A stretch of 29,997 bases of DNA. Origin: JBMNRY01 sp050944915 (GTDB lineage: Bacteria; Bacillota; Limnochordia; JAAZLZ01). The stretch is taken from NCBI GenBank assembly GCA_050944915.1, contig JBMNRY010000015.1, positions 1 through 29,997 on the forward strand, written 5' to 3'. Made by a program: the position numbers and the translations under genes. Within the stretch, counting starts at the first letter, position 1; every line of letters starts with the position of its first letter. Shown here in pieces: positions 14,739 through 22,015 of the stretch. The notes under the pieces are model-generated. The model did no database searches. It was not told the origin of the DNA and worked only from the letters and a program-made list of their open reading frames with translations.

Positions 14739-15812
14739 CTAGCTCCGGGATTTGACAATCCCACCGCCGACCACCAGATCACCCTGGTACCAAACGGCTG
14801 ACTGACCCGGAGTAATGGCCCGTTGGGGCTGGAGAAATTCGGTGACGACGCCTTCTTCAGAAGGGCGCAAGACCGCCGGTGCCGGCTCCACATTATAGCG
14901 GATCTTGGCTTCAACTTCCAGGGGACCCTCCAACTGGGGAATGGAAATAAAATTAGGATCCTCTACCAGAAGGCTGTTGCCAAAGACTAAGGCATCGGGG
15001 CCGACGACGATGGTATTCGTCTCCGGGATGATGTCGTGGACATAAAGGGGATGGGGAGCTGAAATCCCTAAGCCCTTCCGCTGCCCGATGGTATAAAAGG
15101 CGATCCCTTGATGTTCCCCAAGAACTCGACCCTCGGCATCGACGATGGGCCCGGGTTGCAGGGTCTCGGGGGCATAATCCCGCAAGAAACGGCGGTAATC
15201 ATCATCGGGGATGAAACAGATCTCCTGGCTATCGGGTTTGGAAGCCACCCGTAAACCTAACTGGGCCGCCTTTTGCCTCGTTTCCTCCTTGGTGAAATCC
15301 CCCAAGGGAAAAAGGCTGTGGGCCAGCTGTTCCTGGGTGAGATTATATAAGGCATAGGACTGATCCTTACCGATATCCCGCCCCTTGTATAATAAATACC
15401 GATCCCCCACTTGCTTCACCCGGACATAATGGCCGGTAGCCACATATTGGGCATCGAGGCCCTTGGCCTTCTCCAACAGATGGCCGAACTTAATCCGCTT
15501 ATTGCAGACGATGCACGGATTAGGGGTGCGCCCCCGCCGGTATTCATCGACAAAATTGCCGATGACCTCCGCTTCGAAAACATCCTGGAAATTGAGGACA
15601 TAATGGGGGATGCCGATGAGCTGACAAACCCGTCGGGCATCTTCCACCGCCGATAAGGAACAACAGCCTCCCTCCACCTCGACATAGGGCAGGGAGGCTG
15701 GCCATATTTGCAGGGTCACACCGATAACATCGTAACCCTCTTCGACAAGTATAGCGGCGGCGACGGAGGAGTCCACCCCTCCACTCATGCCCACCACGAC
15801 CCGTTTAGCCAT
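14739..15812 (-). CDS. mnmA: tRNA-specific 2-thiouridylase MnmA
   Basis: This 357-residue enzyme makes 2-thiouridine at wobble position U34 of tRNA-Lys, -Glu and -Gln, using sulfur from a cysteine desulfurase. The N-type ATP pyrophosphatase PP-loop is SGGVDSS at residues 10-16. The catalytic pair is C100 in TPNPCIVCNKRIKFG and C199 in SKPDSQEICFIPD. The central GHY sequence (ATGHYVRV) and KDQSYALY are family features. The start is ATG at 15812-15810, which aligns with the family N-terminus (MAKRVVVGMSGGVDSS). It overlaps the end of iscU by eight bases, showing tight coupling to the sulfur-donor genes iscS and iscU. Extending further upstream would give an uncharacteristic N-terminus. Confidence 0.96.
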   Translation of the reverse strand: MAKRVVVGMSGGVDSSVAAAILVEEGYDVIGVTLQIWPASLPYVEVEGGCCSLSAVEDARRVCQLIGIPHYVLNFQDVFEAEVIGNFVDEYRRGRTPNPCIVCNKRIKFGHLLEKAKGLDAQYVATGHYVRVKQVGDRYLLYKGRDIGKDQSYALYNLTQEQLAHSLFPLGDFTKEETRQKAAQLGLRVASKPDSQEICFIPDDDYRRFLRDYAPETLQPGPIVDAEGRVLGEHQGIAFYTIGQRKGLGISAPHPLYVHDIIPETNTIVVGPDALVFGNSLLVEDPNFISIPQLEGPLEVEAKIRYNVEPAPAVLRPSEEGVVTEFLQPQRAITPGQSAVWYQGDLVVGGGIVKSRS

Positions 15813-16191
15813 GGCTAGCCGCCTCTTTCCCCACACTTCGGTAATCTTCAACGGCCTTAGCCAATGCATCGGCGGCCAAATTGGAACAATGCATCTTCAA
15901 AGGGGGCAGACCGCCCAAGGCTTCGGCCACATCATTATTCGTCACCTGGAGGGCTTCCTCTAAGGTCTTGCCCTTGACCAACTCCGTCAACATACTACAA
16001 GTAGCAATAGCCGCTCCACAACCGAAGGTTTTGAACTTAATATCGTCAATGCGCCCATCTTTGACCCTAATATAGATTTTCATAATATCGCCACAAACGG
16101 CATTGCCAACTTCACCGACACCATCGGCATCGGGGATTTCGCCCACATTGCGGGGGTTGCTGAAATGGTCCATCACCTGTTCGCTATACAC
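15805..16191 (-). CDS. iscU: Fe-S cluster assembly scaffold IscU (NifU N-domain type)
   Basis: This 128-residue scaffold is the site where iron-sulfur clusters are assembled before transfer to target proteins. Ligand residues are C33 with D35 (AVCGD), C58 (FGCGAA) and C102 (MHCSNLA). The extra cysteine C65 is usual in this NifU-like branch. The start is placed at GTG 16191-16189, because translation then begins MYSEQVMDHFSNPRNVGEI, matching the family, with AGAGG eight bases upstream. A GTG three codons earlier (16200) is an alternative. The gene lies 21 bases after iscS (12 by the earlier start), and mnmA overlaps its end. No NifU C-terminal domain is attached. Confidence 0.94.
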   Translation of the reverse strand: MYSEQVMDHFSNPRNVGEIPDADGVGEVGNAVCGDIMKIYIRVKDGRIDDIKFKTFGCGAAIATCSMLTELVKGKTLEEALQVTNNDVAEALGGLPPLKMHCSNLAADALAKAVEDYRSVGKEAASHG

Positions 16192-16212
16192 AGCTGACAC
16201 CTCTTTCTCCAG

Positions 16213-17433
16213 CTACTCTAATTGTTCCACGGTAGCTGTGGCACAATCACATTTTTCAGGGGCATCCTCTTGCACATACAAAGGAGACATATCCCGTAAT
16301 TTCTGGACGATCCCCGGCAAAACCTCCAAAACCCGGTCTATTTCCTCCTCGGTATTCTCCCGGCCCAAGGTGAGCCGCAAGGAGCCGTGGGCCAACTCAT
16401 GGGGCAGCCCGATGGCCAACAAAACATGGGAGGGCTCCAAGGAACCGGAGGTACAAGCGGAACCGCTAGAGGCAGCGATCCCCTGCATATCTAAATTCAA
16501 CAGAAGGGATTCCCCTTCGATGTATTCGAAACAAACGTTCACATTATTGGCCAACCGCTTGGTAGGATGTCCGTTGAGGCGGACATGGTCGATCCGCTCC
16601 TGGATCCCCCGCCAGAGACGATCCCGCAGGCTTTCTAAACGGGGGGTAACCAAATCCCGTTCGGCATTGGCTAATTCTAAGGCCGTGGCCAATCCAACGA
16701 TCCCAGCTACATTTTCTGTACCGGCCCGCCGTTTCCGCTCTTGGCCCCCACCATGGATATGGGGGAGGATCTTGGTCCCCTTTCTGATATACAAAGCCCC
16801 TACACCTTTGGGTCCGTAAAACTTGTGGGCGGAAAGGGAGAGGAGATCACAATTTAGGGCATTCACATCGATAGGTAGACTCCCTGCCGTTTGGACAGCA
16901 TCGATATGGAAATAAATACCCCGCTCCCGGAGCATAGCTCCCATCTCTTCCACCGGCTGGATGGTGCCGATCTCGTTATTAGCATGCATGATGGAAACGA
17001 GAATCGTATCTTCCCTTAAGGCTTCCTGCACCACTTCGGGATGGATAAGACCGTCCTTATCGGCCTCCACTAAGGTGATCTCAAACCCTTGCTTCTTCAG
17101 GAAAGCCACCGTCTCCAAAACCGCCGAATGCTCGATATTGGAGGTGATAATATGTTTGCCCTTTTCTTTAAGGGCCCAAGCGACCCCTTTGATAGCCAAA
17201 TTATCGGCCTCGGAACCGCCGCCGGTGAAAACGATCTCCTCCGGTTTAGCCCCTAGACAAGAGGCCACCCTTTCCCGGGCTTCATCGAGGGCCTTCTTCC
17301 CCTCCCGGCCCCAACGATAAATGGAGGAGGGGTTGCCGAATTTTTCCGTGAAATAGGGCAGCATCGCTTCCAAGACTTCGGGACGGGTCGCAGTAGTTGC
17401 CGCGTGATCTAAATAGATCGGGTCCATCATCAT
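16213..17433 (-). CDS. iscS: cysteine desulfurase IscS/NifS
   Basis: This is a 406-residue PLP enzyme that releases sulfur from cysteine for Fe-S clusters and tRNA thiolation. It begins with the family signature IYLDHAATTATRP. H102 is in the conserved EHSA. The Schiff-base lysine is K204 in SAHKFYGPKG, and the sulfur-carrying cysteine is C327 in SSGSACTSGSLEPSHVL, the long mobile-loop form of group I desulfurases. Three tandem ATGs begin the reading frame (17433, 17430, 17427) behind AAGGGGG. The C-terminus extends past the usual end with a Cys-x-Cys (EKCDCATATVEQLE). It follows the Rrf2 regulator by eight bases and precedes iscU. Confidence 0.96.
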   Translation of the reverse strand: MMMDPIYLDHAATTATRPEVLEAMLPYFTEKFGNPSSIYRWGREGKKALDEARERVASCLGAKPEEIVFTGGGSEADNLAIKGVAWALKEKGKHIITSNIEHSAVLETVAFLKKQGFEITLVEADKDGLIHPEVVQEALREDTILVSIMHANNEIGTIQPVEEMGAMLRERGIYFHIDAVQTAGSLPIDVNALNCDLLSLSAHKFYGPKGVGALYIRKGTKILPHIHGGGQERKRRAGTENVAGIVGLATALELANAERDLVTPRLESLRDRLWRGIQERIDHVRLNGHPTKRLANNVNVCFEYIEGESLLLNLDMQGIAASSGSACTSGSLEPSHVLLAIGLPHELAHGSLRLTLGRENTEEEIDRVLEVLPGIVQKLRDMSPLYVQEDAPEKCDCATATVEQLE

Positions 17434-17441
17434 TTTCCCCC

Positions 17442-17897
17442 TTAGATATGGTACATAAAGGAATCGTTATCGGCCCGCATATCCATCGCCTCTTGGACTA
17501 GATCGGCCAGAGTAGTAGAATCTAAGATCTCGGTCATGCTATCCCGCAAACGCTCCCATAACACCCTGGTGGCACAGTCGGGGAAATGGTTGCAATCACA
17601 ATCAGGATTGTTTTCAGCGACACAATCGACGGGAGCGATAGGCCCTTCTAAGACCCGGATGATATCCCCCACGGGGACCTTCTCCGGTGGGTCTGCTAAC
17701 TCATAGCCCCCTTGGGCACCCCGGACGCTGGTGACTAAACCGGCTTTGCGCAAACTGGCCATTAATTGTTCTAAGTAATGTTCCGAGATCTCTTGTTGTT
17801 CAGCGATGACCTTGAGGGAAATGGGGCCTTGACCGTAATGCATGGCCAAGTGGAACATGGCCCGCACCCCATATTCTCCACGGGTCGAGATCCGCAT
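17442..17897 (-). CDS. iscR: Rrf2 family regulator, IscR-like
   Basis: This 151-residue winged-helix regulator is of the Rrf2 family. The N-terminal DNA-binding domain starts MRISTRGEYGVRAMFHLAMHYG, with the recognition region ISEHYLEQLMASLRKAGLVTSVRGAQGGYELA (about 37-68). A cysteine-rich loop follows with C92, C100, C102 and C108 and nearby H104, comparable to the [2Fe-2S]-binding loop of IscR. CymR-type members lack this full set, so an Fe-S-sensing role is favoured. It heads the iscS-iscU-mnmA operon, consistent with regulation of Fe-S biogenesis by cluster status. The start is ATG 17897-17895 with GGAGG upstream. A dyad in its leader is a likely operator. Confidence 0.88.
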   Translation of the reverse strand: MRISTRGEYGVRAMFHLAMHYGQGPISLKVIAEQQEISEHYLEQLMASLRKAGLVTSVRGAQGGYELADPPEKVPVGDIIRVLEGPIAPVDCVAENNPDCDCNHFPDCATRVLWERLRDSMTEILDSTTLADLVQEAMDMRADNDSFMYHI

Positions 17898-17915
17898 TCA
17901 AAACGCCTCCATCGA

Positions 17916-17931
17916 AGGTCCATAGGGACCT
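17916..17931 (-). repeat. small hairpin in the iscR leader
   Basis: AGGTCC and GGACCT form a perfect 6-bp stem with a four-base loop in the transcribed leader, just upstream of the iscR ribosome binding site. A role in translation control is possible but unproven. Confidence 0.5.
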
Positions 17932-17934
17932 GAA

Positions 17935-17963
17935 GTAATTCCGAGTAAATCCGTAGGGATTAC
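17935..17963. promoter_or_regulatory. Rrf2/IscR-type operator-like dyad
   Basis: On the minus strand the element begins GTAATCC (17963) and ends GGAATTAC (17935). It also contains an overlapping internal dyad, GTAATCC..GGATTTAC. This resembles binding sites of Rrf2 regulators (AATnCC...GGnATT). It begins at the predicted transcription start, so bound protein would repress the operon, as in IscR autoregulation. Protein binding is inferred. Confidence 0.55.
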
Positions 17964-17969
17964 GCCTAT

Positions 17970-17998
17970 ATATTAGCACAGGCCTTTGGGGGTGTCAA
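17970..17998 (-). promoter_or_regulatory. sigma-A promoter for iscR-iscS-iscU-mnmA
   Basis: TTGACA (17998-17993) and TAATAT (17975-17970) are separated by 17 bases on the minus strand. The predicted start is near 17963, giving a leader of about 65 bases holding the operator-like dyad and a small hairpin. Confidence 0.82.
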
Positions 17999-18020
17999 CA
18001 AATTTTTCCCGGAAAAGTCT

Positions 18021-19343
18021 TTATTGGCCCTGGGTTTTTCTCCTCCCGGCCAAGGCCTCTATAATATGGGCTTCCTGGCCTTGATCCGTCGGTTCATAAA
18101 AGACGGCTCCTTCCAAACCGGGGGGCAAGTATCTTTGTTCCACCCAGTGGCCGGGATAATCATGGGGATATTTATAGCCTGCCCCGTGACCCAACTCTTT
18201 AGAACCGGGGTAATGGGCATCCCGCAGATGTTGAGGGACGATGCTCCCTCCCCGCCCTAGCGCTTCTTCAGCCTTGGCGATAGCCACATAAGCCCGGTTG
18301 CTCTTCGGTGCCGTGGCCAAATAGATCACCGCCTGACTCAAAATGATCCGAGCCTCTGGAAGACCTACCCGATCGATGGCTTGGGCTGCCGCAGCCGTAT
18401 GGATCAGGGCCCCAGGATCGGCTAAACCCACATCCTCCGCGGCTAGAATCAGCAGGCGCCTGATGATGAAATTGATATCTTCCCCACCCTTTAACATACT
18501 AGCCAGCCAATAAAGGGCAGCCTGGACATCACTACCCCGAATGCTCTTAATCAAAGCGGAAATCCGGTTGTAATGCTCATCCCCCGAAGGATCATAGCTG
18601 ATGATCCTGGTCGGTAGAGCTTCATCGATGAGTTTTTTGGTGATCAGCCGGACTCCATCTTGAGGTTCAGTAACCATGACGGCGAATTCCAGGGTATTCA
18701 AGGCCACCCGGGCATCGCCGTCGGCCAGCCCAGCTAAATACTTTTTAACTTCTTCGGACATGTCCACTCTTAGTTTACCTAAACCCCGTTCCTCATCGCT
18801 CAAAGCCCTATCGATAATCTGCACCAAATCATCGACACTTAATTTTTCCAACTCGATGATCCGGGAGCGGGATAGTAGGGGTCCGTTGACACTAAAAAAG
18901 GGATTCTCCGTGGTGGCCCCGATCAAAATCAAAGTCCCATCTTCCACAAAGGGCAGAAGACCATCCTGCTGGGCCTTGTTAAATCGATGGATTTCATCTA
19001 AAAAGAGGATGGTGCGCTGGTTAAACATTTTCCGTCGATCCTGGGCTTGGCCCACCACCTCCCGCACATCCTTCACCCCGGCCATGACCGCGTTGAGGGG
19101 TTGAAAATAGCTTTTGGTCATCTGGGCGATGACTCCGGCCAAGGCTGTCTTACCCGTCCCCGGCGGACCATAAATGATTAATGAAGAAAGTTGATCGTTT
19201 TCAATGGCCCGACGTAGCAAAGTCCCCGCTCCTAAGACTTTCCCATGGCCTGCCAACTCTTCTAAGGACCGAGGACGCATCCGGGCCGCCAAAGGGCGAT
19301 GATCGCTACCCCGCTGTTTTTCTGCATAATCGAATAAATCCAT
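18021..19343 (-). CDS. rarA: replication-associated recombination protein A (RarA/MgsA, AAA+ ATPase)
   Basis: This 440-residue AAA+ ATPase acts at stalled replication forks. It begins with the family pattern PLAARMRPRSLEELAGHGKVLG. Walker A is GPPGTGKT (59-66), Walker B is ILFLDEIHRFNKAQQD, sensor 1 lies in LILIGATTENPFFSVNGPLLSRSRI, and the sensor 2 region contains DGDARVALNTLE. The C-terminal tetramerisation part includes YDPSGDEHYNRISALIKSIRGSDVQAALYWLA and the conserved HLRDAHYPGSKELGHGAGYKYPHDYPGHWVEQRYLPPGL. The length is normal and all motifs are intact. The start is ATG 19343-19341 with GGAGG upstream. It lies just ahead of the iscR promoter with no clear terminator between, so some read-through into iscR is likely. 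Confidence 0.96.
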   Translation of the reverse strand: MDLFDYAEKQRGSDHRPLAARMRPRSLEELAGHGKVLGAGTLLRRAIENDQLSSLIIYGPPGTGKTALAGVIAQMTKSYFQPLNAVMAGVKDVREVVGQAQDRRKMFNQRTILFLDEIHRFNKAQQDGLLPFVEDGTLILIGATTENPFFSVNGPLLSRSRIIELEKLSVDDLVQIIDRALSDEERGLGKLRVDMSEEVKKYLAGLADGDARVALNTLEFAVMVTEPQDGVRLITKKLIDEALPTRIISYDPSGDEHYNRISALIKSIRGSDVQAALYWLASMLKGGEDINFIIRRLLILAAEDVGLADPGALIHTAAAAQAIDRVGLPEARIILSQAVIYLATAPKSNRAYVAIAKAEEALGRGGSIVPQHLRDAHYPGSKELGHGAGYKYPHDYPGHWVEQRYLPPGLEGAVFYEPTDQGQEAHIIEALAGRRKTQGQ

Positions 19344-19367
19344 GCTCTAACACCTCCTCCAAATTTT

Positions 19368-19396
19368 AACATACCAGGGGCGAAGGGCTGATCTAA
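19368..19396 (-). promoter_or_regulatory. possible weak promoter for rarA
   Basis: TTAGAT (19396-19391) and TATGTT (19373-19368) are spaced by 17 bases on the minus strand. Both boxes match the consensus only in part, and the predicted start is very close to the rarA ribosome binding site. Confidence 0.3.
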
Positions 19397-19431
19397 GGAG
19401 GACCAAGGCCCCCAGACGTAGTAATAGGAAT

Positions 19432-19443
19432 TTGACAAGTCAA
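19432..19443. repeat. perfect 12-bp palindrome TTGACAAGTCAA upstream of the ferritin-like gene
   Basis: TTGACAAGTCAA equals its own reverse complement and abuts the ribosome binding site of the ferritin-like gene. It could be an operator. Its TTGACA is not followed by a -10 at promoter spacing, so I do not read it as a -35 for that gene. I found no convincing promoter for the gene. Confidence 0.5.
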
Positions 19444-19457
19444 AAGGAGGGAATATC

Positions 19458-19919
19458 TTGTTCTCTTTTTCACGGACTGAACTCTTAGAAATAGCTATTC
19501 GCATTGAAACTAATGCTGCTCATTTCTACAACGAACTAGCCCAAAAGGCCGACACTCAAGCCCTACGGGAACTGGCCCTCGAATTCGCCCAGGAAGAATT
19601 GGAACATGCCCAGATCTTCAGACAACTCCTGCAGGATGATGGATTCCAAACCGACACCCTCGATGAACAAGCCATCGGTTATTTGCGGGCTTGGGCCGAC
19701 TCCATCGCCTTCCGGGAAAAACACGTTTATAAAGACAATGATATCAACAGCCTCCTCGAGCGGGCCGTAGCCGCGGAAAGGGATGCCCTGCTATTTTACT
19801 ATGATTTACAAAAACACTGCTGTGCCCCTGAAGTTTTAGACAAATTCATCGAAGAAGAGAAAAAACATTATACAGACCTGGTCAATCTTTTAACCCAAAG
19901 GGAAAAAAGCCCCGCCTAA
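19458..19919 (+). CDS. ferritin-like di-iron protein (rubrerythrin-type, no rubredoxin domain)
   Basis: This is a 153-residue four-helix ferritin-like protein and the only plus-strand gene here. Iron-ligand candidates follow the di-iron pattern: E17 (helix 1), E47 and H50 (ExxH in QEELEHAQ, helix 2), E107 (helix 3, AAERDALLFYYDL), and E134 and H137 (ExxH in EEEKKHYTDL, helix 4). It lacks the C-terminal rubredoxin CxxC pairs of classical rubrerythrin. Such proteins are linked to peroxide defence or iron handling in anaerobes; the exact reaction is unknown. The start is TTG 19458-19460, supported by AAAGGAGG at 19443-19450. It is divergent from rarA, and its stop codon lies inside the loop of a terminator. 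A 12-bp palindrome, TTGACAAGTCAA, lies just upstream. Confidence 0.85.
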   Translation: MFSFSRTELLEIAIRIETNAAHFYNELAQKADTQALRELALEFAQEELEHAQIFRQLLQDDGFQTDTLDEQAIGYLRAWADSIAFREKHVYKDNDINSLLERAVAAERDALLFYYDLQKHCCAPEVLDKFIEEEKKHYTDLVNLLTQREKSPA

Positions 19920-19930
19920 GCGGGGTTTTT
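19910..19930. terminator. bidirectional intrinsic terminator between converging genes
   Basis: CCCCGC (19910-19915) and GCGGGG (19920-19925) form a perfect stem with loop CTAA, which contains part of the TAA stop of the ferritin-like gene. On the plus strand TTTTT follows (19926-19930). On the minus strand a T-run is also present (complement of the A-run 19903-19908). It therefore serves both the plus-strand gene and the minus-strand opine-dehydrogenase-like gene. Confidence 0.92.
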
Positions 19931-19931
19931 C

Positions 19932-21041
19932 CTATTCACCATCGAGGACCCATTTCCTGATGGCCTTCACATCTTTACCAGCTAAACCTAATTTTTCTAC
20001 AGTACGGCCCTGGCTGACATAATCTTCACCATGGAGCAAAGAACATAACTCGATGATATGATCCATCACCGGAGTATGGACACCGAGGAGATCCCCTAAA
20101 CTGGCGATGGGCACAAGGCTGGTGGGCACATCTTCCCAAATGTAGCGGTGATAAACGCTGGCTGGAGCCCGGATCCCCCGGTAGCCCACGTTGTTTTGAA
20201 TAGCTTCATAGAGGTTTTTGCCCACGGCATCATAGGCCACATACAACCATTCCCGGGCGGGCATGGCTCGAATCCCTAAAGCTGCCGCTACGCTCACCCG
20301 TTCTTCATCTAACGCTTCTAGAATCTTGGCCACCGAAGGGGTGATCCCTTCCATGTAGTACTCAAAATCCCCATGGGTGGACTCGATCCGAGCGGCATTC
20401 AACAGGGTAATGGTCGGATGGAAAATAGCTCCTATGTTATCTAAACCGGTCTTCAAGACGTTGTCCCCCGGGACAAAATGGGGGAAGGGAACCCGCAAGA
20501 CCTTCAACACCTCCGGTGTGCGGTAGGCGGGAAAGGCGGCCACGGGAATAGTGTTTTTGATGCGGAAGATATGGGCTTGACCGGGATTGGTGGCCCGACT
20601 GGCATAGATGAAAGTCTGAGTCTCGGCTAAATCAAAATGGACCCGACATTTATTCTCAATAAGGACTGTGCGAAATTCCAAAGCCCCTCCGGTACGGCCG
20701 GGATTCAGGACGATGATTTGACCATCCTCCAAAACGGGAGCCAATTGGGCGGCGATTTCCCGATGGGCTGTGGCCGGAGTTACTACCATCAACAGTCTGG
20801 CCCCAGCAATGGCCTCGGCCATATCATCGGTTGCCTTCTCCACAGGACCGAAACCGTCCACTTCTCCGGTGAGGTGAATACCACCCATGCTGGAGATTGC
20901 CGCTAAACGGGCTGCCGAGCGATTGAACAACCGAACGGGAAAGCCCTGTAAACCTAAATGTCCAGCCATGGCCAAACCTCCATGGCCGGCTCCGATGACA
21001 CAAATGGGGAACCTTTCCGCGGTCTCCTGATTTAAGTACAT
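19932..21041 (-). CDS. NAD(P)-dependent octopine/nopaline dehydrogenase family protein
   Basis: This is a 369-residue two-domain oxidoreductase. The N-terminal Rossmann fold has GAGHGG at residues 17-22 (ICVIGAGHGGLAMAGHLGLQGF), followed by LLMVVTPATAHREIAAQLAP and IIVLNPGRTGG. The C-terminal opine-dehydrogenase domain has DNIGAIFHPTITLLNA with the conserved histidine, then YYMEGITPSVAKILEALDEERVSVAAALG. Family members condense an amino acid with a keto acid and reduce the imine to an opine, or run the reverse. The real substrate is unknown; ketopantoate-reductase-like reactions are an alternative. The start is ATG 21041-21039, overlapping the tcdA stop as TGATG, with GGAGG nearby, so translation is coupled to tcdA. 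It ends at the bidirectional terminator. Confidence 0.88.
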   Translation of the reverse strand: MYLNQETAERFPICVIGAGHGGLAMAGHLGLQGFPVRLFNRSAARLAAISSMGGIHLTGEVDGFGPVEKATDDMAEAIAGARLLMVVTPATAHREIAAQLAPVLEDGQIIVLNPGRTGGALEFRTVLIENKCRVHFDLAETQTFIYASRATNPGQAHIFRIKNTIPVAAFPAYRTPEVLKVLRVPFPHFVPGDNVLKTGLDNIGAIFHPTITLLNAARIESTHGDFEYYMEGITPSVAKILEALDEERVSVAAALGIRAMPAREWLYVAYDAVGKNLYEAIQNNVGYRGIRAPASVYHRYIWEDVPTSLVPIASLGDLLGVHTPVMDHIIELCSLLHGEDYVSQGRTVEKLGLAGKDVKAIRKWVLDGE

Positions 21042-21793
21042 CAAATCCCCCCTCCCAGAAACTCAACACCCTCTAGGTTTCTCCCGGTAGTCGCTGAATC
21101 CTCTCTCGTCAAGATATGGTTCACCACCGCCCCGGCCAGGAAGAAACCGGCCACCGGCGGTACGAAGGAGATACTGCCCGGTGGGATGCGACCTTCCGTA
21201 GATACCTGGGGCTTGTGGGCCGGTTCTGTGGAGAAAACCACCGGGATCCCCTTATGAACACCCATCTCCCGCAGTCTTTTCCGTACCACTTTAGCCAGGG
21301 GACAGCCATAGGTTTTCCCGATATCGGTCACACCGATCTTGGTGGGATCTAAACGGTTACCCATGCCCATAGACGAAATGATGGGAATACCCCGTCGATA
21401 AGCACTAGCCAGCAAAGCCACCTTGGCCGCCACGTTATCGATGGCATCAACCACATAATCTAACTCTCCATCCAAATACATCGAGACATTCTCGGGAGTT
21501 AAGAAAACAGGATGTAATTCCAACTCCAAATGGGGATTTATATCCTTTAACCTCTGGGCCATGACCTGGATTTTTTCCTTACCCACGGTGGAATTTAGAG
21601 CATGGATCTGGCGGTTGAGATTGCTGACATCGATGGTATCATAGTCGATTAAGACCAAATGTCCTACGCCAGCCCGGACTAAAGCCTCGGCCGCGTAGGA
21701 ACCGACACCACCTATACCACAAACTAAGACCCGGGCTCTTTTCAGCTTGGCCAAGCCGGCCGAGCCGATAAGTAATTCTGTGCGGCTGTACAT
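21041..21793 (-). CDS. tcdA: tRNA threonylcarbamoyladenosine dehydratase TcdA (YrvM/CsdL)
   Basis: This 250-residue E1-like/ThiF-family enzyme cyclises t6A37 of ANN-decoding tRNAs to ct6A with ATP. The nucleotide-binding GIGGVGSYAAEALVRAGVGHLVLIDYDTIDVSNLNRQIHAL (residues 26 onward) includes the conserved D and the R-x-x-H of the family. SSMGMGNRLDPTKIGVTDI and VVFSTEPAHKP follow, with SFVPPVAGFFLAG near the C-terminus. The start is ATG 21793-21791 with GGAGAAGG upstream; an earlier in-frame GTG lies inside the 6S RNA terminator and is rejected. The gene sits directly downstream of the 6S RNA gene as yrvM does in B. subtilis. It may be expressed by read-through or an unrecognised promoter. 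Confidence 0.93.
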   Translation of the reverse strand: MYSRTELLIGSAGLAKLKRARVLVCGIGGVGSYAAEALVRAGVGHLVLIDYDTIDVSNLNRQIHALNSTVGKEKIQVMAQRLKDINPHLELELHPVFLTPENVSMYLDGELDYVVDAIDNVAAKVALLASAYRRGIPIISSMGMGNRLDPTKIGVTDIGKTYGCPLAKVVRKRLREMGVHKGIPVVFSTEPAHKPQVSTEGRIPPGSISFVPPVAGFFLAGAVVNHILTREDSATTGRNLEGVEFLGGGI

Positions 21794-21805
21794 GACCTTC
21801 TCCCC

Positions 21806-22009
21806 AATAAAAAATGTCCCCACCGTGCCGTTGAGGACTGGCTGTTAATGAACCTGCTGTCGCAGGTGGGTGCCCTCCTGCCAAATTTGTCAGTCCCCCG
21901 AAGAGGCATTGACGCCCTTAGCAGAGTTAGGCTCCCTAGGTGTTAGGTGTTGGCTCATAACACCGCCAGTTTGACCACGAACACGGTAGGGCCTCATGTG
22001 CTTCGTTGC
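21806..22009 (-). ncRNA. ssrS: 6S RNA
   Basis: A structured RNA of about 204 bases lies between aspS and tcdA, the position I recall for B. subtilis 6S-1 (bsrA). It has its own promoter and a 3' terminator (GTCCTCA 21838-21832 with TGGGGAC 21822-21816, then TTTTTTATT). It folds as a rod. The closing stem pairs CCCTACCGTG (21991-21982) with CACGGTGGGG (21827-21818). Next come ACTGGC/GCCAGT and TGTTA/TAACA. A large central bubble follows, whose 3' side holds a small hairpin (ACCTGC GACA GCAGGT). An upper stem pairs CTGCTAAG with TTTGGCAG and GTCA with TGAC, capped by CCTC-TTCG-GGGG. This open-promoter-mimicking rod with a small hairpin in the 3' strand of the bubble is the 6S architecture. 6S RNA binds sigma-A holoenzyme and tunes transcription in stationary phase. 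Ends are approximate. Confidence 0.88.
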
Positions 22010-22015
22010 AAACAA

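Noticed and set aside
14669..14760. Sigma-A promoter TTGTCA...TATAAT before the small membrane protein gene
   Set aside because: The boxes are 22 bases apart, too far for a sigma-A promoter.
21794..21823. Longer TcdA starting at GTG 21823
   Set aside because: That start lies in the 6S RNA terminator stem, and family proteins begin close to MYSRTELL.
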